Translations under genes and position numbers: made by a program
Assembly: GCA_029245125.1 (NCBI GenBank)
Contig: JAQWPZ010000112.1
Coordinates: 1 to 64,000 of the forward strand
Reading direction: 5' to 3'
DNA length: 64,000 bases
Origin: Rubripirellula sp.
Lineage (GTDB): Bacteria; Planctomycetota; Planctomycetia; Pirellulales; Pirellulaceae
The notes under the pieces: model-generated
Seen by the model: the letters and a program-made list of their open reading frames with translations, nothing else
The model's database searches: none
Told to the model about the DNA's origin: nothing
Shown here: positions 8,149-16,433 of the stretch, piece by piece
How the letters are laid out: each line of letters starts with the position of its first letter
Numbering within the stretch: position 1 is the first letter of the stretch

Positions 8149-8602
8149 GCGCCATCTCAGTCCATGATGGTGGGTCGGAGGGATCTCAGGATCAGAAGCT
8201 ATCGACACAATGCGACCAAATTTCGGGTTCGAATTACTCTGTAATATCGGTTTTTTTGCGAGTTGACTAGCTGGGAAGTGTTTGTGTCGAGGGTGGATCG
8301 ATCTGGCCAGCAGACCCAGCGAAAACGCAGGGGGCCGATCTAGGAACTGGCAGGCCTGGGATGCTGACAACCATGTCGTCGTTTTATCGCGGCATTTGTC
8401 ATCAATTTTCGATGCTTGGGGAATCCCGAGGTTGCCCATTCTTCGAATCATCCACTGTCGTGTCAGGCTCTGTCGAATTCCACATCGGAAGTGTCGAGAT
8501 TCAGTGTCGGTCTGGAGACTGTTGGCAGGCTGACATTTGCGTTGATTTATCTCTTAGACTTGCGTGTCTTTGCTCCTTGCCAATTCACGCGGTTGATCAG
8601 AA
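8149..8602. other. 454-base divergent intergenic region, no gene recognised
   Basis: It lies between the leftward permease operon and the rightward esterase, so promoters for both should be here. Short open stretches exist on both strands but none has family-like sequence or a plausible ribosome site. No ABC ATPase remnant is visible. Confidence 0.5.
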
Positions 8603-9493
8603 ATGCAACAAACGACTCTCTTTATTGCGCTGGCCTTGGCACTCAATCTGTCACCGGTCTTTGCCCAGCAAGTCACCGAACCACTGTGGCCGAATGAGTC
8701 GTTGCAGCAACGTGGCGATGGTGATGTGCCGCAATTGATCATCACCAAGGTTGATTCCGATAAGCCAACCGCAGGTGTCGTGATTTTGCCGGGTGGCGGT
8801 TACCGCGGTCATGCCATGGATCACGAAGGCTATCAGTTTGCCCGTTGGTTTGCTGATCTTGGCGTGACTTCTGCGATTTGCACCTATCGTCTCCGCGGTA
8901 AAGGAAATGAAGGGCAAGGTTATGGTCACCCTTACCCGATGATGGATGCTCAACGCGCGATCCAAACCTTGCGGGCTCGGGCGAAGGAACTCAATCTCGA
9001 TCCCAATCGAATTGGTGTGATTGGGTTTTCTGCAGGGGGACATTTATGTTCGACCGTGTCGACTCATTTTGCAGAGTCCAAACCAAATTCCTTGGACCTG
9101 ATCGCGCGTGCTTCGTCACGCCCTGACTTTGCTATCCTGTGCTACCCCGTAATCGCGTTTGATCAATCCTTTACCCACCGCGGCAGTCAAAGGAATCTGC
9201 TTGGTGAAAATCCAGATCCGGAATTGGTCACGCTCCTGTCCAATGAACAGCAGGTTTCCGCGTCGACTCCCCCCAGCTTTTTGTTCCACACAGTGGAAGA
9301 CAAAGTTGTGTCCGCAAAAAACAGTGTCGTTTACTTTTCGGCATGTCTCGAACAAGGAGTGCCGGCGGAACTCCATCTCTTTCCGAAGGGTCGACACGGG
9401 CTTGGTTTGGCAGCGGGACAGCCAGGTGCCGATCAATGGCCGGAGTTGTGCGCTGAATGGCTTCGTCGTCGCGGGATTGTTTCCAGCGATTGA
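8603..9493 (+). CDS. Secreted alpha/beta hydrolase, acetyl-esterase/xylan-esterase-like
   Basis: A 296-residue protein with a signal peptide ending at VFAQQ. The fold is an alpha/beta hydrolase of the BD-FAE/dienelactone-hydrolase type: LPGGGYRGHAMDHEGYQFA forms the oxyanion region near residue 65, the nucleophile elbow is G-F-S-A-G-G near residue 148, the acid lies around VEDKVV, and the histidine is in GRHGLGLA near residue 270. Such proteins are usually periplasmic acetyl esterases acting on decorated polysaccharides. Nothing upstream suggests an operon. Confidence 0.85.
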   Translation: MQQTTLFIALALALNLSPVFAQQVTEPLWPNESLQQRGDGDVPQLIITKVDSDKPTAGVVILPGGGYRGHAMDHEGYQFARWFADLGVTSAICTYRLRGKGNEGQGYGHPYPMMDAQRAIQTLRARAKELNLDPNRIGVIGFSAGGHLCSTVSTHFAESKPNSLDLIARASSRPDFAILCYPVIAFDQSFTHRGSQRNLLGENPDPELVTLLSNEQQVSASTPPSFLFHTVEDKVVSAKNSVVYFSACLEQGVPAELHLFPKGRHGLGLAAGQPGADQWPELCAEWLRRRGIVSSD

Positions 9494-9631
9494 GCAAGAC
9501 TGATTGCCGGTGTCGAAACGCGGCGATCGAGTTGCTTGATTAATTGGAACAGCGGCTCAAATAGCACCGGATGGAAGGCGTGCTAGAGTCTGCTGCTTCA
9601 GAGGGCAATGCACGATGTGCAATCACCGCAA

Positions 9632-10306
9632 TTAGGCAGTGGTGAAGAGACGTCCTGGGGATCGCCTTGGGGGCGTATCGATCGGTCCACCAACATAGTC
9701 AGCGGCGGCCTGCTCTTTCTCGATGGCCTGGAGTGTCGAGGCGAACTCTTTTTTAGAGTCGCTCAGACAAAGAGCCGTTAATTGTCGCACTTCATTCGGG
9801 TCGTTGATTTCTGATATCGGCTGGACCCCGGTCGCTGTTTGCGCAAGGATGAGGATTCGATTGCCGCAGCGTACCAGTGTCAGGCGAGTCCGCGGATCAA
9901 GGGGGGAACTCCCCAAGGCCTGCATCACCTCCGTAGGAATGCCGCCTTGCGGCATTGAGCGTGCTGCGAACCGTCGCGTAACCCATACCAAAGCGGCAAA
10001 GAGTCCTAGCACGACCGCCAAGCTAGACCCAACGGTGATCAGTGACCCAGAGAAAGGGATGGATCCCTCGCTGCGAGGTCCACTTTCTTGTTCGGAAGCA
10101 GATTGAGGGCTGAGCGATGGAAAGTTGCCGGGTATCGTGCTCGCTTCAGTTTGCTCAATGGGAGTACTGCTGGGAGCAACCGATGCGTAGGACCGGTGGA
10201 GGACGCTTGCCTCTGGCGACGCTATCGTTACTTGTTGCGCCGATGATCTGTTGACTGCCAGTCCCAGTCCGATCACGACGAGCGTGCTGATGGCGATTCG
10301 ATTCAT
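9632..10306 (-). CDS. fliO: Flagellar biosynthesis protein FliO
   Basis: A 224-residue protein from ATG 10306, which has GGAG upstream; an ATG at 10330 directly after the fliN stop is also possible. It has a signal-like N-terminus ending SSAQQ, a proline/serine-rich periplasmic stretch, one membrane helix (LAVVLGLFAALVWVTRRF) and the cytoplasmic FliO domain with RLTLVRCGNRILILA and EINDPNEVRQLTAL. FliO helps assemble the FliPQR export gate. It is the last gene of the flagellar block; fliP, which often follows, is absent, and a convergent esterase gene lies next. Confidence 0.87.
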   Translation of the reverse strand: MNRIAISTLVVIGLGLAVNRSSAQQVTIASPEASVLHRSYASVAPSSTPIEQTEASTIPGNFPSLSPQSASEQESGPRSEGSIPFSGSLITVGSSLAVVLGLFAALVWVTRRFAARSMPQGGIPTEVMQALGSSPLDPRTRLTLVRCGNRILILAQTATGVQPISEINDPNEVRQLTALCLSDSKKEFASTLQAIEKEQAAADYVGGPIDTPPRRSPGRLFTTA

Positions 10307-10330
10307 GCTGCCACTCCATTGTCCCGTCAT

Positions 10331-10888
10331 TCAAGCACCAACCAATTCAGTGACACGAATGCAAAAATTATCGTTCATGACCAAGACTTCGCCACGTGCG
10401 ATCAATCGTCCATTGACGAACACGTCGACTGGATCCCCTGCCAATTTATCCAGGGCGACAACTGATCCATTGCGGAGTTGCAGCACCTCTTCGAGACGCA
10501 TTTCTGTACGCCCCAGTTCGATCCGCAGGTCCATTTCAACTTCGCCGAGTAAGTCGATGGATTGCTTTCCATCTGATTCGGCATCCACGGTTAGGTCACT
10601 TAGGCTGAAAGCCTCGGCGGCTTGGGTAGAGACCGAATCGCCGGCGGCTTGTTCGAGAGATTCGGTCGCCTCATCGAGCAGCTTTTCAATTTTGTCGGAG
10701 CCGAATTCGGAACTTTCCGAGTCGGATGCGACCGCTGTTTCCTGATTTGGAGTGGAACCGGCGGGGTCTTGCTCAGCGGTTATCGCTTCGGTCGCGGCAG
10801 CTTCTGCTTGGCCCTCTTGGTTGCCTGTCGGCGACCCGGCAGTTTCTGGCTGAGGGTTTTGCGTTGGTTCGTCTGCTGGTTCAGCCAC
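10331..10888 (-). CDS. fliN: Flagellar motor switch protein FliN
   Basis: 185 residues. The C-terminal 80 residues are the FliN/SpoA domain: [46 protein letters not shown] and [10 protein letters not shown]. The first 100 residues form an acidic, Ala/Glu/Thr-rich low-complexity extension much longer than in E. coli FliN. FliN forms the C-ring with FliM and FliG. Its stop is immediately followed by an in-frame ATG of fliO, so the two are translationally linked. fliM is not found between fliL and fliN. Confidence 0.92.
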   Translation of the reverse strand: MAEPADEPTQNPQPETAGSPTGNQEGQAEAAATEAITAEQDPAGSTPNQETAVASDSESSEFGSDKIEKLLDEATESLEQAAGDSVSTQAAEAFSLSDLTVDAESDGKQSIDLLGEVEMDLRIELGRTEMRLEEVLQLRNGSVVALDKLAGDPVDVFVNGRLIARGEVLVMNDNFCIRVTELVGA

Positions 10889-10972
10889 TTCGATATCCTT
10901 CCCTGGATATTTGAATTGTCAGTGTCTTCTCACGCGTCAGCGTCTTTGAAGGGGATTGATGTTCGGCCCTCC

Positions 10973-11018
10973 CAGTCCGCTCCGCAGATGTTTCACGCGA
11001 TGTTTCCCGCGCGGACTG
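10973..11018 (-). repeat. Inverted repeat with internal direct repeats between fliL and fliN
   Basis: CAGTCCGC (10973-10980) pairs perfectly with GCGGACTG (11011-11018) around a 30-base loop that holds two copies of GATGTTTC (plus strand). It fills most of the 135-base gap where fliM would be expected, and may act as an attenuator or an mRNA-processing site. Function inferred only from symmetry and place. Confidence 0.45.
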
Positions 11019-11023
11019 AAATC

Positions 11024-11587
11024 CTATTGCTCGGTCAGTTCGTAACTCTTGAAGCCGATGCTCAGCAGCAGGTCGTCCTCCAGTAGGTGATTACATGTCG
11101 TCAAAATGCGTCGTTGCAGCAAGCCCAAATTATTCTCTTCCAGTTCCGAAAGTTCGCTATTGCGGACTTTCATGCGGATTTCATGCCTGAGTCTTCCCTG
11201 TTTTTCCGCGAATTCTGACTCCATTTTGGGCAAGTTTTTTTGGCGACACGTGCCGAACAGGTCAATCTCGACTCGGTAGACCCTCTCGGTTCCGCGTGGG
11301 CTGAACGTTTCGCCGTACATTCCCAAGTTGAACTCTTTGACGAGATCTTTTTCGACGGCTTGCTCATTGTCCGCGTCCTCATCCTGTTGAACTGAGCTGA
11401 TGAGTCTGGCTTCAGCCAATGCGCTCACTTCATCAGCGCTGGGCACCAAGAAGAAGAACATCGCGGTTTCCAGCAGGACGACGACAGAAACGAAGGCGAG
11501 CATGAGTGATCGACCACCGCCACGGGTAGGCGGATCGGTTGCCTCATCGCTTGTTTCTTTTTCTTCGTTTTCGATTTCATCTGCCAT
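11024..11587 (-). CDS. fliL: Flagellar basal body-associated protein FliL
   Basis: 187 residues: a charged N-terminus, one membrane helix (LMLAFVSVVVLLETAMFFFLV, residues about 28-48), then the periplasmic FliL domain ending at FKSYELTEQ. FliL surrounds the stator in the motor. Its ATG overlaps the motB stop by one base (TGATG), so it is translationally coupled to motB. Confidence 0.87.
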   Translation of the reverse strand: MADEIENEEKETSDEATDPPTRGGGRSLMLAFVSVVVLLETAMFFFLVPSADEVSALAEARLISSVQQDEDADNEQAVEKDLVKEFNLGMYGETFSPRGTERVYRVEIDLFGTCRQKNLPKMESEFAEKQGRLRHEIRMKVRNSELSELEENNLGLLQRRILTTCNHLLEDDLLLSIGFKSYELTEQ

Positions 11588-12366
11588 CAGGGATTTCCTT
11601 GTGAAGCATCTTTCAGTTGAACCGTCCCAGCATTTCGCTCATCCGTTGAACCTTGGAGATTTTCAACGGTTTCGTCCAGCATGAAGACTTCGACTCGTGG
11701 ATTTCTTGCGATTGCACTGCTGCGACCTGTGCGGCTCATTGGCTCACTGTCGGCGGCGGATGAAATCCGAAAACGATCTGGATTTATCCCTTCTCTTTCG
11801 ACCAACAAACGGCGAACTGTCGCTGCTCGGCGGAAACCGAGCATGATCGCTTCATCGGTTCCCTCCATTCTCGCTGCGAGTTCGGCGGACACATGTCCAC
11901 GCACTTCAATTTTTTGAGGTTTGCCGCGAAGTTGTTCGGCCACACTCTTGATCACGGCGTTTGCCGTTGGGCCGATTCGATCGGAACCAATTTCAAAGAA
12001 CACGACTGATCCAATCGCGGTGGTTTGTCCTGGTCGAATAATTCTGACTTGTGGCTCTTCACCGGTCGGTGATTTTTCCGGGACGCCGCCTTTAGCTGTA
12101 TCCTTCTTTTTCGCCCTGCCGGTGGTCGCTAGAACCTTGAACGCGGAGGTGCGTGGCCGCGTCTCACCCGGTGTTAATGCGTCGATTGTCTTCGCATAGC
12201 CGAACTGGCGTTGAAGTGAATTGACCAATGCTTGGTATGTTTCTTCTTCCTTAATTTCGCTCAGCGAAACAAGCATGATAAAAAACGTTAGCAACAAACT
12301 CATCATGTCACCAAACGTAACGACCCATTCTGGGATGCCAATCTCATCTTCGCCTTCATCGTCCAT
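11587..12366 (-). CDS. motB: Flagellar motor protein MotB
   Basis: 259 residues. The single N-terminal helix carries the proton-binding signature (WVVTFGDMMSLLLTFFIMLVS, with the conserved Asp about residue 19). The C-terminal half is an OmpA-like peptidoglycan-binding domain (IEVRGHVSAE, RRAATVRRLLVEREGI, R.SSAADSEP, N.RVEVFML). MotB anchors the stator to the cell wall. Two bases separate it from motA. Confidence 0.93.
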   Translation of the reverse strand: MDDEGEDEIGIPEWVVTFGDMMSLLLTFFIMLVSLSEIKEEETYQALVNSLQRQFGYAKTIDALTPGETRPRTSAFKVLATTGRAKKKDTAKGGVPEKSPTGEEPQVRIIRPGQTTAIGSVVFFEIGSDRIGPTANAVIKSVAEQLRGKPQKIEVRGHVSAELAARMEGTDEAIMLGFRRAATVRRLLVEREGINPDRFRISSAADSEPMSRTGRSSAIARNPRVEVFMLDETVENLQGSTDERNAGTVQLKDASQGNP

Positions 12367-12368
12367 GT

Positions 12369-13130
12369 CTATTCCGCCTCACGTTGCTTGAGCGGTAGAA
12401 ATGTTTTCAATTTCTGGTCGATTGCCCGGGGGCTTTCCCCGGATTGGATTGCCATTACACCACGAATTGCGATTTCCAGACTGATCATTTCGTTGCGATT
12501 CAGGAAGCCAAGCTTTTCCGCGAATGGACTGAAGAATACATTCGCGACGATGGCCCCATACAAGGTCGTGATCAGAGCCACGGCCATTCCAGCCCCAATC
12601 CCTGACGGATCACTCATGTCTTGCAACATCATGATCAGCCCCATCAGAGTCCCGATCATTCCGTACGCAGGTGCGAAGCGACCGAGCTGTTCCATGATGC
12701 TTTTGCCCTCGCGGTGCCGATTTGCGATGGCTTCCACTTCCGTACGGAGGACTTCTTCGACGACCTCAGGTGTGCTTCCGTCGACCGCCATCTGAATGCC
12801 TGTGCGAACGAGCGGATTCTCGATTTCTGTAATTCGTGTTTCCAAGGCCAAGAGTCCGTCCCGTCGAGCTGTTTCAGCAAGGTCGACGATCTGTTTGATC
12901 AAGGCGAGTCGATCTTCGCTCTTGTTGAGCAGGACTTTTAAGGCGACCAGGGGCGTCTTGAGCATGCTTCCCATTGGGAAGCAGATCAGCGCGGCAGCTC
13001 CCGCGCCTCCAATCACGACCAGGACGGATGGGATGTCAATAAACGCGGTGAACGGTGCATTTCCCAGCGCGATGGACGCCAGGATGAGGCCGACAGCGAG
13101 AATCAACCCGATGATGCTTGCAATATCCAT
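12369..13130 (-). CDS. motA: Flagellar motor stator protein MotA
   Basis: 253 residues with four membrane helices. The family features are visible: MDIASIIGLILAVGLI at the start, GGAGAAALICFPM, the cytoplasmic loop with charged residues around EDRLALIKQIVDLAETARRD, and the PAYGMIGTLMGLIMML and GAIVANVFFSPFAEKL helices. It forms the proton channel with MotB. It lies 17 bases after flbD and 2 bases before motB. Confidence 0.95.
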   Translation of the reverse strand: MDIASIIGLILAVGLILASIALGNAPFTAFIDIPSVLVVIGGAGAAALICFPMGSMLKTPLVALKVLLNKSEDRLALIKQIVDLAETARRDGLLALETRITEIENPLVRTGIQMAVDGSTPEVVEEVLRTEVEAIANRHREGKSIMEQLGRFAPAYGMIGTLMGLIMMLQDMSDPSGIGAGMAVALITTLYGAIVANVFFSPFAEKLGFLNRNEMISLEIAIRGVMAIQSGESPRAIDQKLKTFLPLKQREAE

Positions 13131-13147
13131 TGTCTATATCTGCAGAA

Positions 13148-13390
13148 TCAGGTTGCTGTGGATGAGATCGATTCGTCGTGCTGCACTGGCGAACTGTGCG
13201 GGATTGGCATGAAGTGCTTTTGTTGCTGGTATTCAACAGCTTGTCGAATCACTTCATCCATCGATTCTGCCACCACAATTCGATCACCACTGGTCAAAGT
13301 GATAAACGTGTCTGGGCGACGTTCCACATATCGGATCAAATCCGCGTTGAGCACAAATGGCTCACCGTCGAGTCGAGTCAACTTGATCAT
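13148..13390 (-). CDS. flbD: FlbD-family flagellar protein
   Basis: 80 residues from ATG 13390 (GGGG upstream); an upstream GTG-type start at 13417 gives a non-family extension. The core MIKLTRLDGEPFVLNADLIR, then VERRPDTFITLTSGDR and VAESMDEV, is typical of the short FlbD family found next to motA in spirochaetes, Gram-positives and planctomycetes. This is not the Caulobacter sigma-54 regulator of the same name. Probably the first gene of the flagellar operon. Confidence 0.88.
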   Translation of the reverse strand: MIKLTRLDGEPFVLNADLIRYVERRPDTFITLTSGDRIVVAESMDEVIRQAVEYQQQKHFMPIPHSSPVQHDESISSTAT

Positions 13391-13438
13391 TGGGTTCCCC
13401 GGGCGTTCTCGCGCCAAAAGTGGCGTGCGTTCTTGGGA

Positions 13439-13471
13439 GTTGCTTTGCCGCTGCAGTCGCAGCGATGCAAC
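13439..13471. other. Bulged hairpin in the leader of the flagellar operon
   Basis: GTTGC (13439-13443) pairs with GCAAC (13467-13471), and inside it GCTGC (13450-13454) pairs with GCAGC (13459-13463) around a 4-base loop. It lies about 50 bases upstream of flbD. I see no sigma-28 or sigma-54 promoter consensus in this gap. Confidence 0.35.
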
Positions 13472-13538
13472 TCACCTTTGAAAGTTAGAACACGTTGAGA
13501 CGGAGAGACGACCGTGGTGAAAAAGAAACACTCGCTTC

Positions 13539-13566
13539 GCTTACTATGTCGAGTGGCATAGTAAGC
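13539..13566 (-). terminator. Strong inverted repeat after the NAD/FAD-binding protein gene
   Basis: GCTTACTATG (13539-13548) pairs perfectly with CATAGTAAGC (13557-13566), giving a 10-bp stem and 8-base loop, 19 bases beyond the stop at 13585. On the minus strand a T-rich stretch (TTTCTTTTTC) follows about ten bases later. It probably separates the thiO operon from the flagellar operon in the same direction. Confidence 0.6.
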
Positions 13567-13584
13567 AGAATCCGCAGATTCGGA

Positions 13585-14280
13585 TCATACGCGGCGTGGA
13601 CGATACAGATCCAAAGCGGTTCGGCCAGCCAGCCCCGCGTAAATCCGCGTGATTTCTTTCAGGCCGGCTCGCAGATCGTTTGTCCAGTCGTTGCTGGGAT
13701 TTGTGCCGATGGAGAAGAAGTAGGGTGCGGGGGGGGGGAATCCGAGTTGGAGATTGGAGACTTGATTGCCCACTGCCAGGATCACCGCTTCGGCGGTCAG
13801 TATTTGGGCTTCAGCGGTTGGCGCACTTCCAGGCGGTTCCGCAATGGTGAGTTCAAAATCAGCTGGGATGTCCTCTTCCGCGTCAGCCTCGGCAGGCATT
13901 TGTCGGATTGCCGTGACACGAGAGTCAAGCTGGACTCGCCCTCGAAGTAGATCAACTTCGCACAGGGGTTCTAGTGCTTGCTCGACCCATTCTCCGAGAT
14001 TGGTGGGAGGCACTGTTGCGATTGCTTCCCCTCTTTGGGCCTGCAATGCCGATTCTGCTAGCGAAGACAACAAACGGTTTGGCATTGCTGGCAGATTCTC
14101 GGTGGGACGTTGTAATAGGCTTGAACCGATTCGGTCCATTTCTAAAATCCGAACGTCGTAGCCTAGGAAGCGGCCGTACAAAGCTGCTTCGATGCCGATT
14201 GTTCCTGCCCCTACCACGACAATGGTGCCTGGTGGGTCGAGGGTGAATGCTTCCTCTTCGCTGTGATGATGTTCGTTCAT
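13585..14280 (-). CDS. NAD(P)/FAD-binding Rossmann protein, oxidoreductase-like
   Basis: 231 residues. It begins with a nucleotide-binding fold (TIVVVGAGTIGIEAALYGRFLGY, G-x-G-x-x-G, then an acidic end of strand 2 in RILEMDR) and has the second motif of FAD/NAD oxidoreductases, AVILAVGNQ, near residue 175. It is shorter than standard members, and the C-terminal half of a full oxidoreductase is not visible, so catalysis is unclear. It lies 23 bases after thiO in the same operon. A 10-base poly-C tract in the coding sequence (poly-G on the plus strand, 13729-13738) encodes Pro-Pro-Pro. Confidence 0.65.
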   Translation of the reverse strand: MNEHHHSEEEAFTLDPPGTIVVVGAGTIGIEAALYGRFLGYDVRILEMDRIGSSLLQRPTENLPAMPNRLLSSLAESALQAQRGEAIATVPPTNLGEWVEQALEPLCEVDLLRGRVQLDSRVTAIRQMPAEADAEEDIPADFELTIAEPPGSAPTAEAQILTAEAVILAVGNQVSNLQLGFPPPAPYFFSIGTNPSNDWTNDLRAGLKEITRIYAGLAGRTALDLYRPRRV

Positions 14281-14303
14281 TGAGTTAAGATCGCGGCATG
14301 GTG

Positions 14304-15437
14304 CTAAGATTTGATATGCTTCGAACCGATGCTAAACGCATCCAGCGACACCGTCGGTGAATCGCCGAGGACCAAAGCCGTCAGGCATTTTGCAGTCGCT
14401 GGGGCCAAGTGCCAACCGCTGCGGAAGTGACCAGCAGCAACGAACAACTTGGGTTGCTCTGGGACATGTCCGATCATTGGAAACCCGTCAAATGTCATCG
14501 GGCGAATTCCTGACCAAGCTGCAGCACGTTCTGCGTTTCGAAGAGATGGAACCAATGTTTCAGCAAACTGGCTGAAGGTTTCGAGCATTTCGGCGGTTGT
14601 TCCCGTTTCGAATCCTGTTTCCTCTTCACAAGATCCGACGAGGATGTGGCCGTCATCACGCGGGATAAGATAACGATGGCCGACGTTGATGATCGATTTC
14701 AGTTCTGGCTTCTCTGTTTTCAGTAGCAGGACCTGCCCACGGATGGGAATCACACTTTTTCGCAGTCCTATCGATTCACCCAGCTTTCCCAGCCAAGCGC
14801 CAGCACACAAGATTAGGTCATCACAAGTCTGCCACTGATCGCCGATTCGGTAGCGGGGCCCGCTGTCAGCGGTTTCAATCTGGCCGACGGTGGTGTTGTC
14901 AACAAAGTGGACTCCGGTCGTTTGGCAAGCCGCTCGCAATGCCTCGAGCAGATGCGGCGGCCGGATCTGCCACTCGTCAGCGACCCACCATGCGGCCGCA
15001 GATGGTTGCGATTCGATCCACGGTTGGAGTCGAGGCTCTCGCACGCCTAGTTCCGAAAGCGATACAGCTTCGCAGGAAATGCCCAGCTCATCCCAGTAAT
15101 GTGTCATCCCGATCATTGATGCTCGTTCACCGGGGGTATTCGCTAAATACCAGCCACCACACCGCCGGAAACCACAGTCAATTTGGGTGACCGATTCCAA
15201 ACGGGAAACCCAGTCCGGATAAAGCTCGTGGCTGAAGCCTCGCAGTCGATCAAGTGGGTCGAGCGATTTAGCCAGATTGGCGGGCGGTAGAATTCCGCCC
15301 GCAGTCCAGGACGTCGTTTGCTTTGCTGTGTCTCGCTGGATGATCGTGACATCGACACCCTGTTGGCTAAGTTCCCAAGCGAGACTCAGGCCGATGACGC
15401 CGCCGCCTATGATGCTTATTTTCCGTTGAGTCGTCAT
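14304..15437 (-). CDS. thiO: Glycine oxidase ThiO-like FAD-dependent amine oxidase
   Basis: 377 residues of the DAO family. The dinucleotide-binding motif is IIGGGVIGLSLAWELSQ at residues 9-25. Further family elements are SWTAGGILPPAN, VIPIRGQVLLL, YLIPRDDGHILVGS and the C-terminal SGIRPMTFDGFPMIG followed by GHFRSGWHLAP. ThiO oxidises glycine to the imine used for the thiamine thiazole; other D-amino-acid or sarcosine oxidase activities are possible because thiG/thiS are not nearby. It overlaps the preceding DUF2064 gene by 4 bases. Confidence 0.82.
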   Translation of the reverse strand: MTTQRKISIIGGGVIGLSLAWELSQQGVDVTIIQRDTAKQTTSWTAGGILPPANLAKSLDPLDRLRGFSHELYPDWVSRLESVTQIDCGFRRCGGWYLANTPGERASMIGMTHYWDELGISCEAVSLSELGVREPRLQPWIESQPSAAAWWVADEWQIRPPHLLEALRAACQTTGVHFVDNTTVGQIETADSGPRYRIGDQWQTCDDLILCAGAWLGKLGESIGLRKSVIPIRGQVLLLKTEKPELKSIINVGHRYLIPRDDGHILVGSCEEETGFETGTTAEMLETFSQFAETLVPSLRNAERAAAWSGIRPMTFDGFPMIGHVPEQPKLFVAAGHFRSGWHLAPATAKCLTALVLGDSPTVSLDAFSIGSKHIKS

Positions 15438-16201
15438 TCGTTTGTCGCCTCCGTTTCACAATCTGCCAAAATGCGATTGATCCCGTCGAGCAGACCGTGT
15501 GGATCGTTCGAAATTAACTGGCGTCGCAGGTGATCGAGATCCTTGCGATTGTCGACATCATCCATGGTAGGTAATTCGGCCGAGGCGAGGCCTGCTTCTC
15601 GAATCCGTTCTCGCGTGATTTCGAGTACGCTCTCGGTACTCCAGGGAATTTGCTGGAAGAGCCGTTCATGGCCTTTCTCACCGGACCGCCAAGGTCCTCG
15701 TAGCCCGATGAGCGTGTAGCCTCCATCGATCGCTGGAGCAAGCACGATCTGATGGTGTTGAAGCAACCGAATCGCTGTTTCGATCTCTTCAGTACCAAGT
15801 GTTGGGCAGTCACTGCCGATCAGGATGGCGGCGTTGTCGGGGCGATCAGCTAATTTTTGTTCAAACCAATGCTGCATTCGTGATCCCAGTGAGCCGGCGT
15901 GCTGCTCCGTGACTTGCCAAATTGTCCCCAGGCCGAGGGTTTCAAGCGTCTGTTGGAATGTCGAGATTTGTTCAGGCGGGTCGAGGCAGATCTCACGGCA
16001 TTCACCGCAGGTGGCAAGCTGGTTGCAGAGATGGCTGACGAATAGCTGGTGGATTGCTGCGGCGCGGGGCATTCCAATGGAGGCTCCCAAGCGGGTTTTG
16101 ACACGCCCGGGTTCCCAGAATTTTGTCAAGATCCCGAGCGTTGCTGAACAAAATTCGGGTTCCATCTCCAAGATCTCGCTGTGCTCGACAATTTCAGTCA
16201 T
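15434..16201 (-). CDS. DUF2064 nucleotidyl/glycosyltransferase-like protein (TIGR04282)
   Basis: 255 residues. N-terminal FWEPGRVKTRLG is the family's variant of the P(G)xxKTRL signature. It is followed by ILIGSDCPTL and APAIDGGYTLIGLR, the metal/nucleotide-binding elements of the GT-A-like fold. Members are annotated as arsenosugar biosynthesis glycosyltransferases (ArsS neighbours) on genome context; no ars genes are seen here, so the substrate is unknown. First gene of a three-gene operon with thiO, overlapping it by 4 bases. Confidence 0.82.
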   Translation of the reverse strand: MTEIVEHSEILEMEPEFCSATLGILTKFWEPGRVKTRLGASIGMPRAAAIHQLFVSHLCNQLATCGECREICLDPPEQISTFQQTLETLGLGTIWQVTEQHAGSLGSRMQHWFEQKLADRPDNAAILIGSDCPTLGTEEIETAIRLLQHHQIVLAPAIDGGYTLIGLRGPWRSGEKGHERLFQQIPWSTESVLEITRERIREAGLASAELPTMDDVDNRKDLDHLRRQLISNDPHGLLDGINRILADCETEATNE

Positions 16202-16433
16202 TTTCGGCTAAAACTTGGTTTTAGCAAAACTCCGATCCTGACACGTCCGATGAGTTTGCTTGCTCGCTTCCACGTCGCAAAAGTCAGCGATTACGATTAA
16301 ACTAGTGCGACGCGAGATTTTTTGCACGTCGCAGACCAGCCGGCGCTGTTTTTGGTCGTAGAACTAAGCGTCGGCAACCGGTTATCTTCTCACATCCTTA
16401 TCACTTCCTCCATGGGGGCACGGTCGGCAGCCC

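Noticed and set aside
8149..8451. Upstream extension of the first permease
   Set aside because: No hydrophobic or family-like content; the permease family starts at the ATG at 8148.
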